From the NCBI GenBank assembly GCA_029204225.1, contig CM055103.1:536016-600015 (forward strand): 64,000 nt of DNA, in the 5' to 3' direction. The notes below the pieces were generated by a model that ran no database searches, had not been told where the DNA came from, and saw only the letters and a program-made list of their open reading frames with translations. Position 1 is the stretch's first letter. The number at the start of each line of letters is the position of its first letter. The stretch comes from Diphasiastrum complanatum (Eukaryota; Streptophyta; Lycopodiopsida; Lycopodiales; Lycopodiaceae). Both the position numbers and the translations under genes were made by a program. Positions 20,309 to 32,290 of this stretch are shown here, in pieces.

Positions 20309-22005
20309 ACTCATATTGGATGATGTCGCTCCGCTTCTGCATTGGCGTCTTCGATCGGCACTTTAAAAAGCATAGATCCTCGTTCACTTGCATAAAACCA
20401 AGTGTTTATTGTTGTCAGTCTTTATCAAAAACTATAATTAAAAATTGCTGCGATTGGATCAGAATGTCTTATTGTAATAGGTAGTTGACATTCTCAAAAT
20501 TGGAGAGCTCTCAGCAGCTTCACAACTTGCATGCTCAAGTGCTTTCCATGTGTCTCTTTGTTTAGTCACTTGTATCTGCCATTGATGGTTTCATCTTTGG
20601 TTTCTTGGCAAATTATATCTTCTGAGAGGTCTGTATCCTCCATTTGCCTCTGGGTGTTTCCGTGGTTCTTCTCTTAATTGAAGTTCTGCAGGTTGCACAA
20701 ACTTTGAGTATCAGTCTCAAGGGGATGGATTCATCAAAAATTGGTGGTAGGAGCAGTTTTAGATGGACGATTTTGTAACGGTAAGAAAACATGATGAAGG
20801 CTTGGTGAAAGGATGAAGGAACTGATAGTTCTACAGTTGCAGCCTTGGACCCTTGCAATGTCAAACTTTGACCACCACTTGCTAGGTGCAGAGCTAGCTT
20901 TATTTGCAGGTTCACGATTGTCTTTATCTTTTTTTTTTTTCCTGCAACTCTTCCTTTTGATCCATTACTTTGGGATCTCTTTGGGCTTCATAGGAGGGAA
21001 TTCAACTATCATTACTCCATAGAGTTTCTTTTGATCAAGATTGATCTGACTCATCTGTTGCTTAAGTTTTGTCCTTTCCTCCTCAGCTTCTTTGCTTAAT
21101 TTCTGATGTCTTCTAACTGCTTTGTCTGTTTTTGTAGGTCTTTTTTGGCTGAACAACCAATATAGGTGGTAGTTGGTCTCCGCAAGACACTTGCAATGAT
21201 CTATCAACTGCTTTGATAAGACTATCAAAAAGTGAAAATGTTTAAGGTGATTTGAAGATTGATAGATGAATGACAAGTTATTCGGAAATACGCTACATGA
21301 TGTCTTCTGTTCAATGACTATCCTTGATGAACTAAAAACAAATGTAGAAAAAGATATGCAATTAGAAGAAATTACCAAATCAAAAAATGACAAAAGATAA
21401 ACAAGGAAGATACCAATGTTGCAGAGAGTGAAAGTCGCAGAGCACTTGAAAATGTCATTCATCAACATGTACAATTCACCTGGACAATTTCATGTTTCTA
21501 GTGATCTTCTAGAGTTATGAAAGAACTCTCATAAGCCCTTGTCAAAAACAAGACTGGAAAAGTGACACTGAATCTACCATTGTTGATAGTAGATGTTGTA
21601 AGATATAGCTTCAGATGCAGTTATGGTTGAGGTACTATGTCCTAAGGACCTCTGTGAACAAGAGATTCAGAACCGAATCTCTATCTGGATTTCCAAATCC
21701 GAGAATTATTGTGTATTGGCACATTGGAAATCGTATCAACATATGGAAAGACAAAATAGATTTGAGGTTGTAGAAGAGGAGAAAAACTGTCAATTCCTTG
21801 TGGAAGTTGCTCTTGGTTGGACATTGTAGCAGATGACGGTATTTCGGTTTCACTTTTTTTTGACAAGAACTCATTTCATATTGTTTTTTTTCATTATGGG
21901 ACTGGTGTATTGTGCAGTATTGTAGAAGTTTGCTAGAAACTTCTCGAGTGAGCAGCAGGTTGAGTGGGAGGGTGCTATAGTGCTCGTGTGGTTGTCATGA
22001 GGATC
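20309..22005 (-). other. Degenerate internal region of a family A element
   Basis: This lies between family A gag (right) and its 3' LTR (left) on the minus strand, so pol is expected. I cannot identify protease, RT or integrase motifs. The only notable reading is a charged helical stretch near 21000-21130 (KLSKEAEEERTKLKQQMSQ). It is either heavily decayed or a non-autonomous internal region. Confidence 0.35.
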
Positions 22006-22985
22006 CTATCGAGATTTATAATTGACGTGATGGGCAAGTAGGATCGTAGTTGGTTGTTTCGGACAGTCTTTGAAATTGTGTTTTCTGATACAATCAGGAC
22101 ACTCAGCATGGTCCTTGCCCTTAACTAGACAATCAACCATGAAGTGGCCAGTTTCACCACAGATGAAACATTTGGTGTGCAATGGCCCTTGTATAACGGC
22201 ATAGCCATCTTGTATGGCTAGAGGTTCTGGACTTTCTGGTGGATATTCGGGATAAGTCAAGGAATGTCAAGAATGTGATGGTTGTGCTTCATATTGTTGG
22301 ACTATATGTGCTTGGATAGGCGGATATGAAGGACAAGCATCGAGATGATGCGTAGCTCGGCAGTGTGGGCACCATATTGGTTTTTGTCTATAAGGTACCT
22401 GTGCAGGGTTTGACTGACCAGGCATACTACTTTGGATAGACTTTAGGGTAGCTTGAAACTCGTTGGTGAGTTTCTCCATCTGTAGTTGGTGTTGTTTATT
22501 AAACAACTCCAACTGGGATTTCCAAACTCATGGAGAGGAGCACGTGGTGCTCGTCTTTCCCTGGATTTGTCAACATCTGATCCTTCATCTTCCTTCTTGA
22601 TGGCATTAGACATAGCTAATTTGAGACTCATATATTCATCATTGGATTTAAGATCGCGTCTAATCCATCTTGGAAGGCCGACTAAAAACCAGATGATGAG
22701 CATCTGTTCGGAGGGCTATTCTTGGACTTGACTTTTGAGGCGTTTGAAACGCTCAATATAGTCTCGTACACATTCGTCTTTTGCCATCTTGATGTTATTC
22801 AATTTGACAAAAGGGCTCTCGATCAAGCGAAAGGGCTTAAAACGCTTGATAAAGGATTCTTTCAAAATTGACCAGTCTGTCTTTTCGTCACGATCAAGGT
22901 TGAAAAACCAATCACGTGCTTTAGCGATCATGGTCAGCAAAAACAGCTTGACCATAGTAACGACTGATAGGGGTAGTTGCACATC
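22006..22985 (-). pseudogene. Family A gag with zinc knuckles
   Basis: From 22982 on the minus strand come the capsid core (ARDWFFNLDRDEKTDWSIL, FIKRFKPFRLIESPFVKL, DYIERFKRLKSQVQE), LVGLPRWIRRDLKSNDEYMS, and AIKKEDEGSDVDKSRERRA. A Gln-rich helix (NKQHQLQMEKLTNEFQATLK) follows, then Cys/His motifs WCPHCRATHHLDACP and CFICGETGHFMVDC. At least three frame changes break it. It is the best reference for the undisturbed gag order in family A and is used to interpret the rearranged copy at 27.8-30.6 kb. Confidence 0.85.
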
Positions 22986-23400
22986 TGTTTCTTCTCTGCA
23001 TCAGTTTTGGGCACATATCCTTTGATAGTTTGAATTCTGGGTCCATAGGCGAGTCTATTGACTTGTTGTTTTCCATGCCATACTTGTAGAGTACACACTG
23101 GTTAGATACCTTTTTTTACTTAAAGTGATACTTCTCTTCACTTTGTCTCTTGTTATCTCGATTCCCATAAGGTAGTGCACAGGGTCCGAATCAGTCATTT
23201 TAAATTCCTTCGACAAAAGAGTCATCGTCTCATGAAGTAACTAATTCGAATTGCTGATGATCAGTGAGTCATCAACATATAGAGAGCTATTATGACATAT
23301 CTTGAGCCTTTGTGTTTGAGATAAACATTAGAGTCAGCAGAGTTCGGGATGAAGTCATGTTGCAACAAGAATCGATCGATTCTATCAAACTAGGCAAGGC
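22986..23400 (-). pseudogene. Copia reverse transcriptase fragment
   Basis: The minus strand reads RIDRFLLQHDFIPNSADSNV, then IIALYVDDSLIISN (the YVDD catalytic box), EFKMTDSDPVHYLMGIEITR and SKKRYLTSV. These are central to C-terminal copia RT motifs in order. It is bounded by Ty3 sequence on both sides. Confidence 0.85.
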
Positions 23401-23404
23401 AAAT

Positions 23405-24372
23405 GCAATAAATCAATATTTAGGATCTACACCGCATGGTCATCCACATAAATTTCATCTTTCAAAAAACAAAAATAAACTTTATTACTAGAATCTTTCA
23501 AATATTCAACAACTTCTAAAGCAGAAGCCAGAGGATCAAAAGGCCTATTTACATCGTCTTTTAGCTCCACCAACGAGCCCTTATGCAAAAAGGGAATACT
23601 ATGCATAACATAATCCTTTCTTAAAGACTCATTTTTTAAATAAAACCATTATTTTTCTAAGATTATGTCTACGCTATCCAAGTTCATGATATGAAAATCT
23701 AGTGGTTCAACATAATCTTGAATCTGAAGCGGCAGTTGAGCAACAAGCTGATTCCAAGCTTGCCGATCTTCCCCCGACGCCATTTTCACCACATACAAGT
23801 GATTACTTGGCATGGTAGCCGCCTTGAGCTTCTGCACCAGTTTAGCATTTATGAAATTATGTGTCGAACCTTCATAAAAAAGAACAATCATAGCTTGGCA
23901 TCCTATGATTCCTTTCATACGAATGAGATCGTGGGGTCCAAAAACAACTATATTAAAACAACAATTCTTGCAACTAGTGCCAGCCTTAAAGGATAAATCA
24001 ACAAAAGAAATACAAGAATTACTTGGCGCTTTAAAAGATTTAGGTTGTCTGCCAGATTTCTTTTGCTTTTTCTTTGGGCAATCTTTTGAAAGACGGCCCT
24101 TCTCCATGCAGGAGAAGCACAAGCTGCCAGTTCTCGCCTTGTCATAGTCTGCACGATCTAACTTGACGCGCTTTTTCCTGCCTTGGAAACCAATGTCCAT
24201 CTTGTCTTTGCCATGCTTCTTGAAAAATTTCTTTTCTTTCTAGTCAGCCTTGGGCAAACTTTTCTCCTTGCGAGAGGCAAAATGGGCGTCATTGAAGATT
24301 TTTGCAAAGCGAACTGCATCCTCGATAGTTTGCGGTTGGTTACGCCGCGCTTCTAGCTGAAATTCCCAAGGG
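23405..24372 (-). pseudogene. Ty3 gag C-terminus and protease
   Basis: On the minus strand the gag tail (RRNQPQTIEDAVRFAKIFND) is followed by a zinc knuckle CFSCMEKGRLSKDC near 24110 and protease FGPHDLIRM. The catalytic triplet is replaced (LFYEGSTHNF, Asp to Tyr/Glu), then comes LDFHIMNLDSVDIILE. The post-protease spacer reads to about 23405. It is close to the plus-strand fragment at 2494-3275 and is inactive. Confidence 0.8.
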
Positions 24373-24850
24373 TCACTTGGGTCATGTCCCACCCACCTTT
24401 TGGGTCACCGCCTTAGCCTCTTGGCCTTATGGCCCAAAGACACACCTAAAGCTCCTCTAAGGGTTATCCTTAGGCTTAGGAGGATGTGCTAGTACAATTG
24501 TACGTTCAAGGGGTGGAGAAAAAAACTTCAAATTTTCTCTCAAAAAGTGAAGAAGATGGAGGATTTGTAATTTTTTTTTGTGTGTGTAGGTGGAGGTTTA
24601 CAAGGAGATGAATTAAGCCCAAGAAAGAGGCTAAAAAAGATAGAAAGAAGGGCACACAGGTTTGTATTTGCAGCAAGTATAGCCTGCAACCTTAGGCTTG
24701 AACTTAGAAACTCAAGGTTAAGTTTATTTTAAAGCTTTAAAACTTTACAACATTTTTTTTTTAACTTTAAAACAAAACTTTGCAAACAAAGTTTTAATAT
24801 GTACTCATAAAAGTACAACTAGCAACGCTATTCTGTCCTACTAGCATAGG
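24373..24850. other. Unassigned repeat-like sequence, no gene
   Basis: This starts with GGTCACTTGGGTCATG-type direct repeats and a CCTTAGG-rich stretch, followed by AT-rich sequence. It may be a truncated LTR, but no ends or partner copy are clear. No ORF worth calling. Confidence 0.3.
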
Positions 24851-26454
24851 TGTTGTAAAGCTGACTCACGTGCACCTAGTGTGCCCTATAAGACTCTAAG
24901 GGGTGACGCTCTCTAAGGTCCCAGAGCAAGTTAGAACGTCAAGGACTGAGCCTCCGACCTGTGGTGAGCCAATCAAGTAGTCACAAGTCATGAGCTAGCT
25001 CTGGAGCTTGAGTCATGGCCTAGTCAGGAAGCAAGTTGATTCTGCCGCCGAGACGGCTCCCGGGACCCATGTCCGGGAGCCAGACTGATTCTGCCAGGCT
25101 TGCCAGGCTTAATCAGCAAAATAAATGTGAAAATTACAGCAGATAAGGATCCTAAAACACTTGAAATGATGAGGGAAACAATAGATTATGATTTCATAAG
25201 ATTAGCACAAGTTGAACCATCAAAATCCATCAAAAATCTATGCTTGAACCTCACTAAATGGCCCAAATCCTTGAAGAAGGCTTCACACGTGTGAAAGTAC
25301 GGCCTCTCACAGTCTGAGTACTGTACACCAGACCTACATTCAATCCTATAATCATTAGTAATCACAAGTACTCAAACAATTATGAACATAGAGAGCAATT
25401 GCACCATTATGAGAGAAAAAACATGAAATTGCTTGATTGATTTTGGTGAGATATCATCACCTATATATACATGATCCATCACGGTTTTGGGCAGGTATGA
25501 GTAGCCCTAAACCTATCCCTAATGCTAATTTTGGTGGATCTTTCATCCCTACCAAGTTAGGGTTGGAATCTTGGAGATCCCTCAACAATGCAAAATTACC
25601 AGAAATAGCTCCTATTTTTTCTCCCTTGTATCTAAGCATAATTTGGACTCATTCCAAAGGTTCTAACACTTAGGTCTACTTGAGAACATCCTTATGAATG
25701 GAATCCTATGCTATTTGGCACGTGTGACAAGCCACATCATGACCATCTAACTATTTACAAGTCATATGACCAAAACCAGTCAAGCTAGAATTGTGAATTT
25801 TTAACAATAAAAACTAAGTCTTGAAAAGCGTGCTTTACCAGAAAGCACTATGTTTCAGATTAGAGGGGGTGCACCGAATCACAGCAGAACTATAGGGGGA
25901 GTCCAGTAGACAGAAACTTGGGCAGCTCAACCAGCGCCAGAAATCCAGTCGCCAGGTCTCAGCTCCCTCTACCAGCACGGGCTAGGCACAATGCCCAGCA
26001 CATGTTGGTGGCCCCCAGACCGGTCAGTCTATGTATGAATGTAACCTCTTGCAAATCTAATAAAGTTGATCCTTGGGGATGATTACCATTTCGGTTTCGC
26101 CTCCGGGACTGGTCCAAGTGGAAGGACCCTTACTACAACCTTTTTGCGTCATCGGCGCCTAAGGGTCCTTTTCATCGACGTGGGGTTTGCCGCTATGCCA
26201 ATTGGTCTGTTTGACGACCACTATGCCTTGGGTTTCATGTGTGGCTTGTCTTTGCCTTTGGTTACCTTTTGGGGATGGATTCTGAGTTGGCTTTCAGGTT
26301 GTTTGGGATTCCAGTTTTCTTAAGTCTGAATGGTTAAGCTTGTTACGTTTCTAAGTTGGCTTTTACGTAAGTGCATAATGGATTAATGTTAGACTTAAAC
26401 GCGTGTTGGGGAAACCGCTCAAGTCCCAACGCCCTTTGAGGTGCCGGCTCAACA
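24851..26454 (+). mobile_element. 1.6-kb 5' LTR of a Ty3-type element
   Basis: It begins TGTTGTAAAGCTGACTC and ends GCCGGCTCAACA, followed after two bases by a tRNA-Met primer site. Parts (start, GCGTGCTTTACCAG, AACTATAGGGGGAGT, final GATTCCAGTTTTCTTAAG-like block) match the solo LTR 7503-8721. The 25.1-25.8 kb part is not shared and may be subfamily sequence or an old insertion. ORFs inside show no protein similarity. Confidence 0.75.
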
Positions 26455-26456
26455 TG

Positions 26457-26468
26457 TGGTATCAGAGC
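26457..26468 (+). other. Primer binding site (initiator tRNA-Met)
   Basis: TGGTATCAGAGC lies two bases after the LTR end CA at 26454. Confidence 0.85.
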
Positions 26469-26535
26469 TAACTAGCCGGTCAACTATGCAAGTCTCACAG
26501 GGATGGCCACGTTTTGGGATTTGTCAAGACAACCG

Positions 26536-26945
26536 TTGCGCAAGGTGCTGCCCACAGTGTAAGCACGGGTGCATCCACGGTCGGGGTGGTCGATAGAACG
26601 GGGGACTTGATGAGTCAAAGTGCTGCCCTCGAGGTGTAAGCATGGTCAATTCGCGCGGTTCAGACTTAGCGCTGTCTGCACGTAGGACGGATGAGGCAAA
26701 GTGCTGCCTAGGTAGGTGAAAGCATGGTTTGTATCTTGTGCGGGGCGACATATTCAAACTGTACGGGTTAACCATTGATACAGAGATGCTGCTCGAATTC
26801 GGGTGTAAAGCACGGGTGGTTAGCTGCCGGTGCGGGATAGCTGTCGATCGTTTTGCTATAAGGGCTATCGACCAAAAAGTGGTGGGGCGTGACTGAGGCA
26901 ATGTGCTGCTTAATAGTGAAAGCACGGATGGTTGGATGGATGTTT
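26536..26945 (+). repeat. Degenerate leader repeat (GTGCTGCC...GTGAAAGCA)
   Basis: Five occurrences of (A)GTGCTGC(C/T) start near 26545, 26620, 26701, 26786 and 26902. Each is followed after 8-14 bases by GTG(T/A)AAGCA(C/T)GG. Spacing is 75-116 bp. It occupies the leader just after the primer site of the 24851 LTR, parallel in position to the family A leader array but unrelated in sequence. Confidence 0.65.
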
Positions 26946-27009
26946 CCCCGTGGGCAATTCTGTGATAGATTTGTGTGGGCGCGGCTAGGCAAAGGTCCTA
27001 CGTCCGGTC

Positions 27010-27830
27010 TCAAGGGGAATGTGACTTGAGAGGGATCCTCTGTTTAGCTTTGGTTAGTATGTTCGTTTGGGGTGTGCTTGCCTGGACCTGAATTATCCCT
27101 GACTACTTGTTTTGATCCAAGTGATCTTATCTAGTTGGGAGTTGTGAGAGGAGCTTACATTTATGAGTGGACGACACACAAGTATGGAAAGGAACTTCCA
27201 TGGGGCAACTCCCAAGACTGGTTCAAGATTGTTATTCTTATCAGGAAAGATCGCGGGGAGGAAATCAGATTTCATGATCGACAATGTCTGCAAGTTCGAT
27301 CCAATCTTACATTTTGCACAATGTCGTTTGAGGTGAAAAGATCATTCAAATGCATAAAAAAATCCTTGCCCTTCTGGAATTGTTGATGAAACAATACAAG
27401 TGGTAGAGTTCTAAAGTCCCTCTTTGTTGACAACAAGCCATTACAAGACCTCGACTTGCTTTACTTATCATGTCGTCATCGATTGTATCCCCCAGACTTC
27501 ATCTGGATACATGTCCCATGTGTAGACTTTGGGCTTGGGCCTATATGTTTGTGTGTTGGGTACTTTGGATGTCAGTTGGACATGAGCCAACGGCCCTGGT
27601 GACTTGATCTCTTGAATTCATTTTGGCGGATAACATTGGGCCTCGTGATAAAAGAGTACATGTTCATTTGTCATTTCAACATCATCCATGGAAAGAATAC
27701 CTTCTTCCAAAACATGGGCGGTAGAGATGCTCGGTCCTCCTGGGCACCAAGCTATAAGAATTGGGTCAATCATCATAAATGGGATGATGGGTGTATCAAT
27801 TTCTATAGAAGATGGTAGAATATCCACATC
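27010..27830 (-). pseudogene. Decayed post-gag region of a family A element
   Basis: Minus-strand readings (DILPSSIEIDTPIIPFMM, EEGILSMDDVEMTNEHVLFY) continue from the gag zinc knuckles toward the left with many stops. No protease or RT catalytic motif is visible. The left boundary with the 24851 element is near 27010 and imprecise. Confidence 0.35.
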
Positions 27831-27831
27831 T

Positions 27832-28888
27832 TCAGCAAGTTGTCAAGTGGTTGCCATGTCGTTCAGCTGATTTAGCATTGTTTTGCGGTTGTTCTTGTTG
27901 TTGGCGTTGTGCTCTAGTGAAAACTCTAACAGGTTTGGATGATATATGACGTGCTGGAAGGATCATGTTAGATTGTTTAGGATAGTCTTTGAAATCTTGT
28001 TTGCAAACACAGTCTGGACACTGTGCATGGTATTGGTTCTTAACTTTACAATCAACCATGAAGTGGCCAGTTTTGTCACAAATAAAACAGCGGTTGCTCA
28101 TTGGTCTTGTGGCAATAGCATAACCATCTTGGATGGCTAGTTGTGTTGGATTTTCTGGTGGTGTGGAATACTCACCCCGTTTGCACGAGCATGAGTTGTC
28201 GGTGTGATATGGTTGAGAACTAGTAGATGGGAGTGTGGTATGATGATTATATGAGTGATCGTAGGAGTTTTCTACAAGATGTGTTTGTGCAGATTCTCAA
28301 GGGTGTCTATGTTTTTGTGCTCCTAGATCAGGTTGTCCCCTTGGAGGCGGTCCTAAGAGCGCCAGTTGTGGTTGAGGTTCATGCCTAGATTGTTTGGGAA
28401 ACTATTGTATATGGACTAGGTTGTTTCGTGGTGGACAGTGCTGATTTTGGTTTTGTGAAACAAACTGGTGTCGAGAAGGTTGATAATGTCCCCTTGACTG
28501 GTTGTGAGGCTGGTTCCTCGGGTTATAATAGCAAAAGAGTGAGCTATGACCACATTTGATCAATGAAGTATCAAGGACCGGTTGGTATGATGGGCACTCA
28601 TTGCCAGGGTGTGCACCTCGATAGTGAGAGCACCATGTGTTCTCTCGTCTATGGTGGATTTGGCCAGTGGGTAACTGACTTGGCATCAAACTCTGGATAG
28701 ACTTAAGAGTGTTTTGAAACTCTTTCGTGAGTCTCTCTATCTGTTGCTGGTGTTGCTGGTTAAGCAACTTCATTTGTGTTTTCCATAACTGTTCTCATGT
28801 TTCCTCATTTGGTCAATCTTCTTGGACAACACGATGTGCTCTCCGTTCACGTGGCTCATCGACATCTGATCCCTTGTCTTCTTCTTAA
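27832..28888 (-). pseudogene. Family A gag C-terminal half
   Basis: The minus strand from 28888 starts exactly at the KK/EDKGSDV position of gag. The Gln-rich helix (NQQHQQQIERLTKEFQNTLK), WCSHYRGAHPGNECP, a Gln/His-rich linker, CFICDKTGHFMVDC and CPDCVCKQDFKD follow, the same order as 22006-22985. The missing N-terminal half is present in opposite orientation at 29877-30606. Frames are broken at about 28400 and 28100. Confidence 0.8.
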
Positions 28889-28899
28889 CAAGCTCGTCA

Positions 28900-29640
28900 C
28901 TTTGGTCTCGACCAACGTACAGCTCCGTTTTCGACCGAGGCTTCACGCTCTTTACCTAGCTGAGCTCCACGACTCTCGTCTGGACCGGACAGAACCTTGT
29001 TTCATTCACCTATTGAAACTACACACCAACTCTCGACCGACTCACTACTAGAAATATCCTGCCAAGTCCTGAGTTAACCCTCAACCGATGCTCATCACTC
29101 ACCCGAGCCTTTCAGTTGACATCTTGACCTTAGACCTTCTGTCGCATCTCAATCGGTGCCTTTCAGTCAAATCTTGACCGAAAACGTTATGTCAAATCTC
29201 AACCGGAGGCATCTTGTAAGATCTCAATCAGAAGCTTTCTATCAAGTCTTGACTGAGGGCATTCCATTCAAATCTCAACCAAAGCAACCTGTCAGATCTC
29301 GACTGGAGGCTTTCTCTCAAATCTCAACTGAAGCTTTCTATCAGATCTCAACCGGAGGCTTTCTGTTAAATCTCGACCGGAGCCTTCTATTTTGATCTCG
29401 ACCAAAGCATTCTGTTGAATCTCGACCGAAGCATTCTGTTGGATCTCGACTGAAGCATTATGTCAACCAAAGCACCTTATTAGATCTCAACCAAAGTACT
29501 CTATCTAGTCTCGACCGAAGTACTCTATCTAGTCTCGATTGAAGCCATTCCCTCAGCTCTAGACCGGACCTTTCTATCAATCCTCAACCAAAGATTTTCT
29601 ATCAACTCTCGAACGAGAGCTTTGATTTCCAACCTGAACC
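28900..29640 (+). repeat. Degenerate 25-bp minisatellite, family A leader of copy A4
   Basis: About 22 units of 24-26 bp with core (A)ATCTC(A/G)ACCG(A/G)AG(G/C) and a variable TTCT/ATT(C)TGTC-like spacer are regular between 29100 and 29540. This is the same unit as 6285-7290 and 13241-13440. It lies about 240 bp upstream of the gag start. Confidence 0.85.
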
Positions 29641-29876
29641 AAGTCAACTTCAAAACAGCATCTACTTTATTATTTGACTAGTTCTCAGTGTTTGCCAAAC
29701 ACCATAATTCTTTCCAAATTTATTGCAAAACCCTAATACCAAAAAACAAAACAACTGTGCCATCTAGACACTACCACATTATTCGTCTCTGACTAATATC
29801 TTGGAAAAAAAAATAGTCAAGCTACCAAAGAGTCCAAGAGGCCTAGTTGCCCAATCCTAAGGTACTCTAGATTTGT

Positions 29877-30606
29877 TATGGATCGTCCTTACGATCCGAA
29901 TCCCACAGGAGGACTATCCACCAGAGATGGTCTCTTCATCTACCAAACATGCTCGATTCAATAGATATTCTAGGCTGAAATCCCAAGTCCAAGAGCCATC
30001 AACAAACCCATTTGACAAATGGGAACCCATGCGTTTTGAAGCTCCATACGATCGCCCACACTTTCATGCTGTAGAATCTTCACATGCACGAGCTCACTTA
30101 AACGGAGATTTTGCAAATAATGTTCCACGTACTGGAAAACGTACCCCCAAGTTAGATTTACCTAAGTACGACGGTAACACTTACCCTCAAAGATTTCGTC
30201 AAGTCTTTGAGAACGCATGCGATGTCTATGGCGAGACATCACCAGAAGTTATAGTTTAGCTCTTCTCGATGACCATGATCGATCGAGCACAAGAATGGTT
30301 TTTTAGCCTTGATCGTAAAGATAAACGAGACTGGTCACTCATGAAGAAAGCCTTCATCAAACGTTTTAAGCCATTTCGTTTGATCGAAAGTCCTTTTGTC
30401 AAGTTGAGTAACATCAAAATGACAAAAGATGAGAATGTACATGACTACATTGAACGATTTAAAAGATTAAAAAGTCAGGTACAAGAACAACCAACTAAAT
30501 CTATGCTCATCATTTGGTTCCTTGTTGGACTCCCACGATGAATACAACGTGAACTTCGTTCCAATGATGAATACACATCATTGAAACAAGCCATGTCTGA
30601 TGCCAT
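29877..30606 (+). pseudogene. Family A gag N-terminal half
   Basis: The ATG at 29878 opens MDRPYDPNP. A frameshift follows within 30 bases, then EDYPPEMVSSSTKHARFNRY, NPFDKWEPMRFEAPYDRPHF and GKRTPKLDLPKYDGNT. After a stop near 30258 come the capsid core (AQEWFFSLDRKDKRDW, FIKRFKPFRLIESPFVKL, DYIERFKRLKSQVQE) and LVGLPR, ending in SNDEYTSLKQAMSDAM. It aligns with the minus-strand gag at 22006-22985. It is cut exactly where the C-half fragment at 27832-28888 begins. Confidence 0.85.
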
Positions 30607-30677
30607 GTGAGAGACTTCAGAGCGATGGTTTGGCAGCACAAATCAAAAAGGTTTGACATTGATAAGTGTCTGTGTAG

Positions 30678-30696
30678 CTGTGGAAATGGCGCCAAA
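30678..30696 (-). other. Primer binding site of family A (TTTGGCGCC type)
   Basis: The minus strand reads TTTGGCGCCATTTCCAC directly after the LTR end GTGAACA. TGGCGCC-type primer sites are known for several plant Ty3 lineages. It defines the LTR 3' end for family A. Confidence 0.7.
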
Positions 30697-31877
30697 TGTT
30701 CACAAATTCCAGCCGAATCTATGAACATGGTTTTTTTTTCTTCTTTTTACTTCTTCTCCTCTTTGTTACTTCAAGTGGTTACTGCTCTGAAAACTGGGTG
30801 TTTCTGCCCATTTCCAACAGCCAGTTCTTTACAGTTAAGTCTTTTTGTTTAGAATGGTTTCCAGGCAAAAGTATGTCTCGATTTGCAACATGTATTCCTA
30901 GCCTGTCAGTGTGATGAAATGGTTACGTTCACTCAGGTACATGCATTTACAAGCCATGCGACCAATCCTAGCTCCAGCATAGATCAACGTTCTGGACAGA
31001 TTGCAAATCTACAATCTAACTACCAAACTATCTTAGAAAATTAGAAAATAATACAATAACAAGATTAAGCTACTCAACAAGAAACAAAAATCAAGAAATC
31101 TAACTTCCTAACAACATTCTAGTAGCCCAAGAATCAAGAAACACCCATTTCTTGATGCTTGGAATACCCAAGAACAATCAAGGACAAGATTGTTAGTGAA
31201 TATGCACAATCTGATCCACAATCTCAGCCTCTATAGTTTACCTACATGCTGAAACTACAAAATCAAGAAACAAGAAAATTAATCCACGTCTACATTCCAC
31301 AAAGCAAGAAAGTAAGTAAGAAATCTAACTAATCCACAATCACACAAAGAAATCAGAACATGCTCATAGGAATTTCAATCAAGAAGATAGACATGAACAA
31401 GGAGCTTCTCAATTGCCAAGAACTTGTGGAAGATCTTCTTTATTCAATCAAGAGAAATGACAATACAATCAAAAGCTCCCTCACAAGAGAGGGGGGGCCC
31501 TTAAATAAGCAAGAGAGCTGCCCATGTGGAGCCCAAGTGGCAATTCCACTAATTTAAAAATTACATGTGGAAATAGCCCTTTTACTAGAGGTCACCATTA
31601 AAAGGTGGCTCACTCTAAATTATTTAAGGGGGTCTACACTTATTTACATTGCCTAGGAAACATTACTAGCTCCTACAAGGTCGTTCCTTCTCTGGGATAC
31701 ACCATGTAGGCTCACATAGAAAATAACTGTCATCCTAGCTAGCAATCCTCGGCCCTCATGCTCGGCTCTCAGCTTCTTCTGCTCTCCTCCTTCTGAGACC
31801 TTCTCGGTCATGGGTGAGAGATACTCTGTGTCTTCAGCTTGGCTCGGCATCTGGGGATTCTTTGGAATCCGCTAACA
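30697..31877 (-). mobile_element. Family A 5' LTR (A4)
   Basis: This 1181-bp LTR runs on the minus strand from TGTTAGCGGATTCC at 31877 to GTGAACA at 30697. It is collinear with A1-A3, including the paired CTTGATTCTTGGGC blocks and the TGGTGACC segment. It inserted into the Ty3 RT at 31878, right after AAGACTTT on the minus strand. Confidence 0.85.
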
Positions 31878-32290
31878 AAAGTCTTACTAAATAATGATAC
31901 CCTGATCTTAGATCTATCTTGGTAAAGTACCTTGTACCACCAAGATAATCTATTAGGTCATCCGTTTGCGGTAGTGGATACCTATTCTTAATTGTAATTT
32001 TATTCAACTTTTTATAGTCTACACAAAATCTTAGAGTCCCATCCTTCTTGGCAACCAAAACTTTTGGTGATGCCCAAGGAGACTTACTAGGTTTAACCCA
32101 CCCTTTTTCTAGATACTCACTTAATTGCCTTTGTACCTCAACCTCTTCTAATGCACTCATCTATAAGGGTGTTGTGCAATTGGAATTGGCCCAGGTATAC
32201 GGTAAATCTTGTGATCTACAGACCTTTCAGGTGGTAAATCCAAGGAGATCTAAAAAAACCTCATTAAATTCTTGCCTAAGTTCGCTATAG
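31878..32290 (-). pseudogene. Ty3 reverse transcriptase N-terminal part
   Basis: The minus strand shows [52 protein letters not shown] and [11 protein letters not shown]. These are RT domains 1-3 of Ty3; the sequence then breaks into the A4 LTR at 31877. The catalytic YVDD/FLDD box would lie beyond the insertion and is not in this copy. It is the continuation of the protease and gag to the right. Confidence 0.85.

Larger units (their letters stand above)
28889..30606 (+). mobile_element. Inverted leader and gag N-terminal segment of family A copy A4
   Basis: The segment holds the leader minisatellite and the gag N-terminal half in plus orientation, while the flanking LTR, primer site and gag C-half are all minus strand. 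The gag codons at both breakpoints are consecutive: the N-half ends at ...SDA(M) at 30606, and the C-half begins at the following KK at 28888. The other junction would rejoin the primer-site leader to the start of the minisatellite at a distance similar to copy A2. The simplest reading is an inversion of about 1.7 kb within one element. Confidence 0.65.

Noticed and set aside
20965-21474. Minus-strand 169-codon ORF as a host gene
   Set aside because: Only a short charged helix stands out, no family is recognised, and the position is internal to a family A element.
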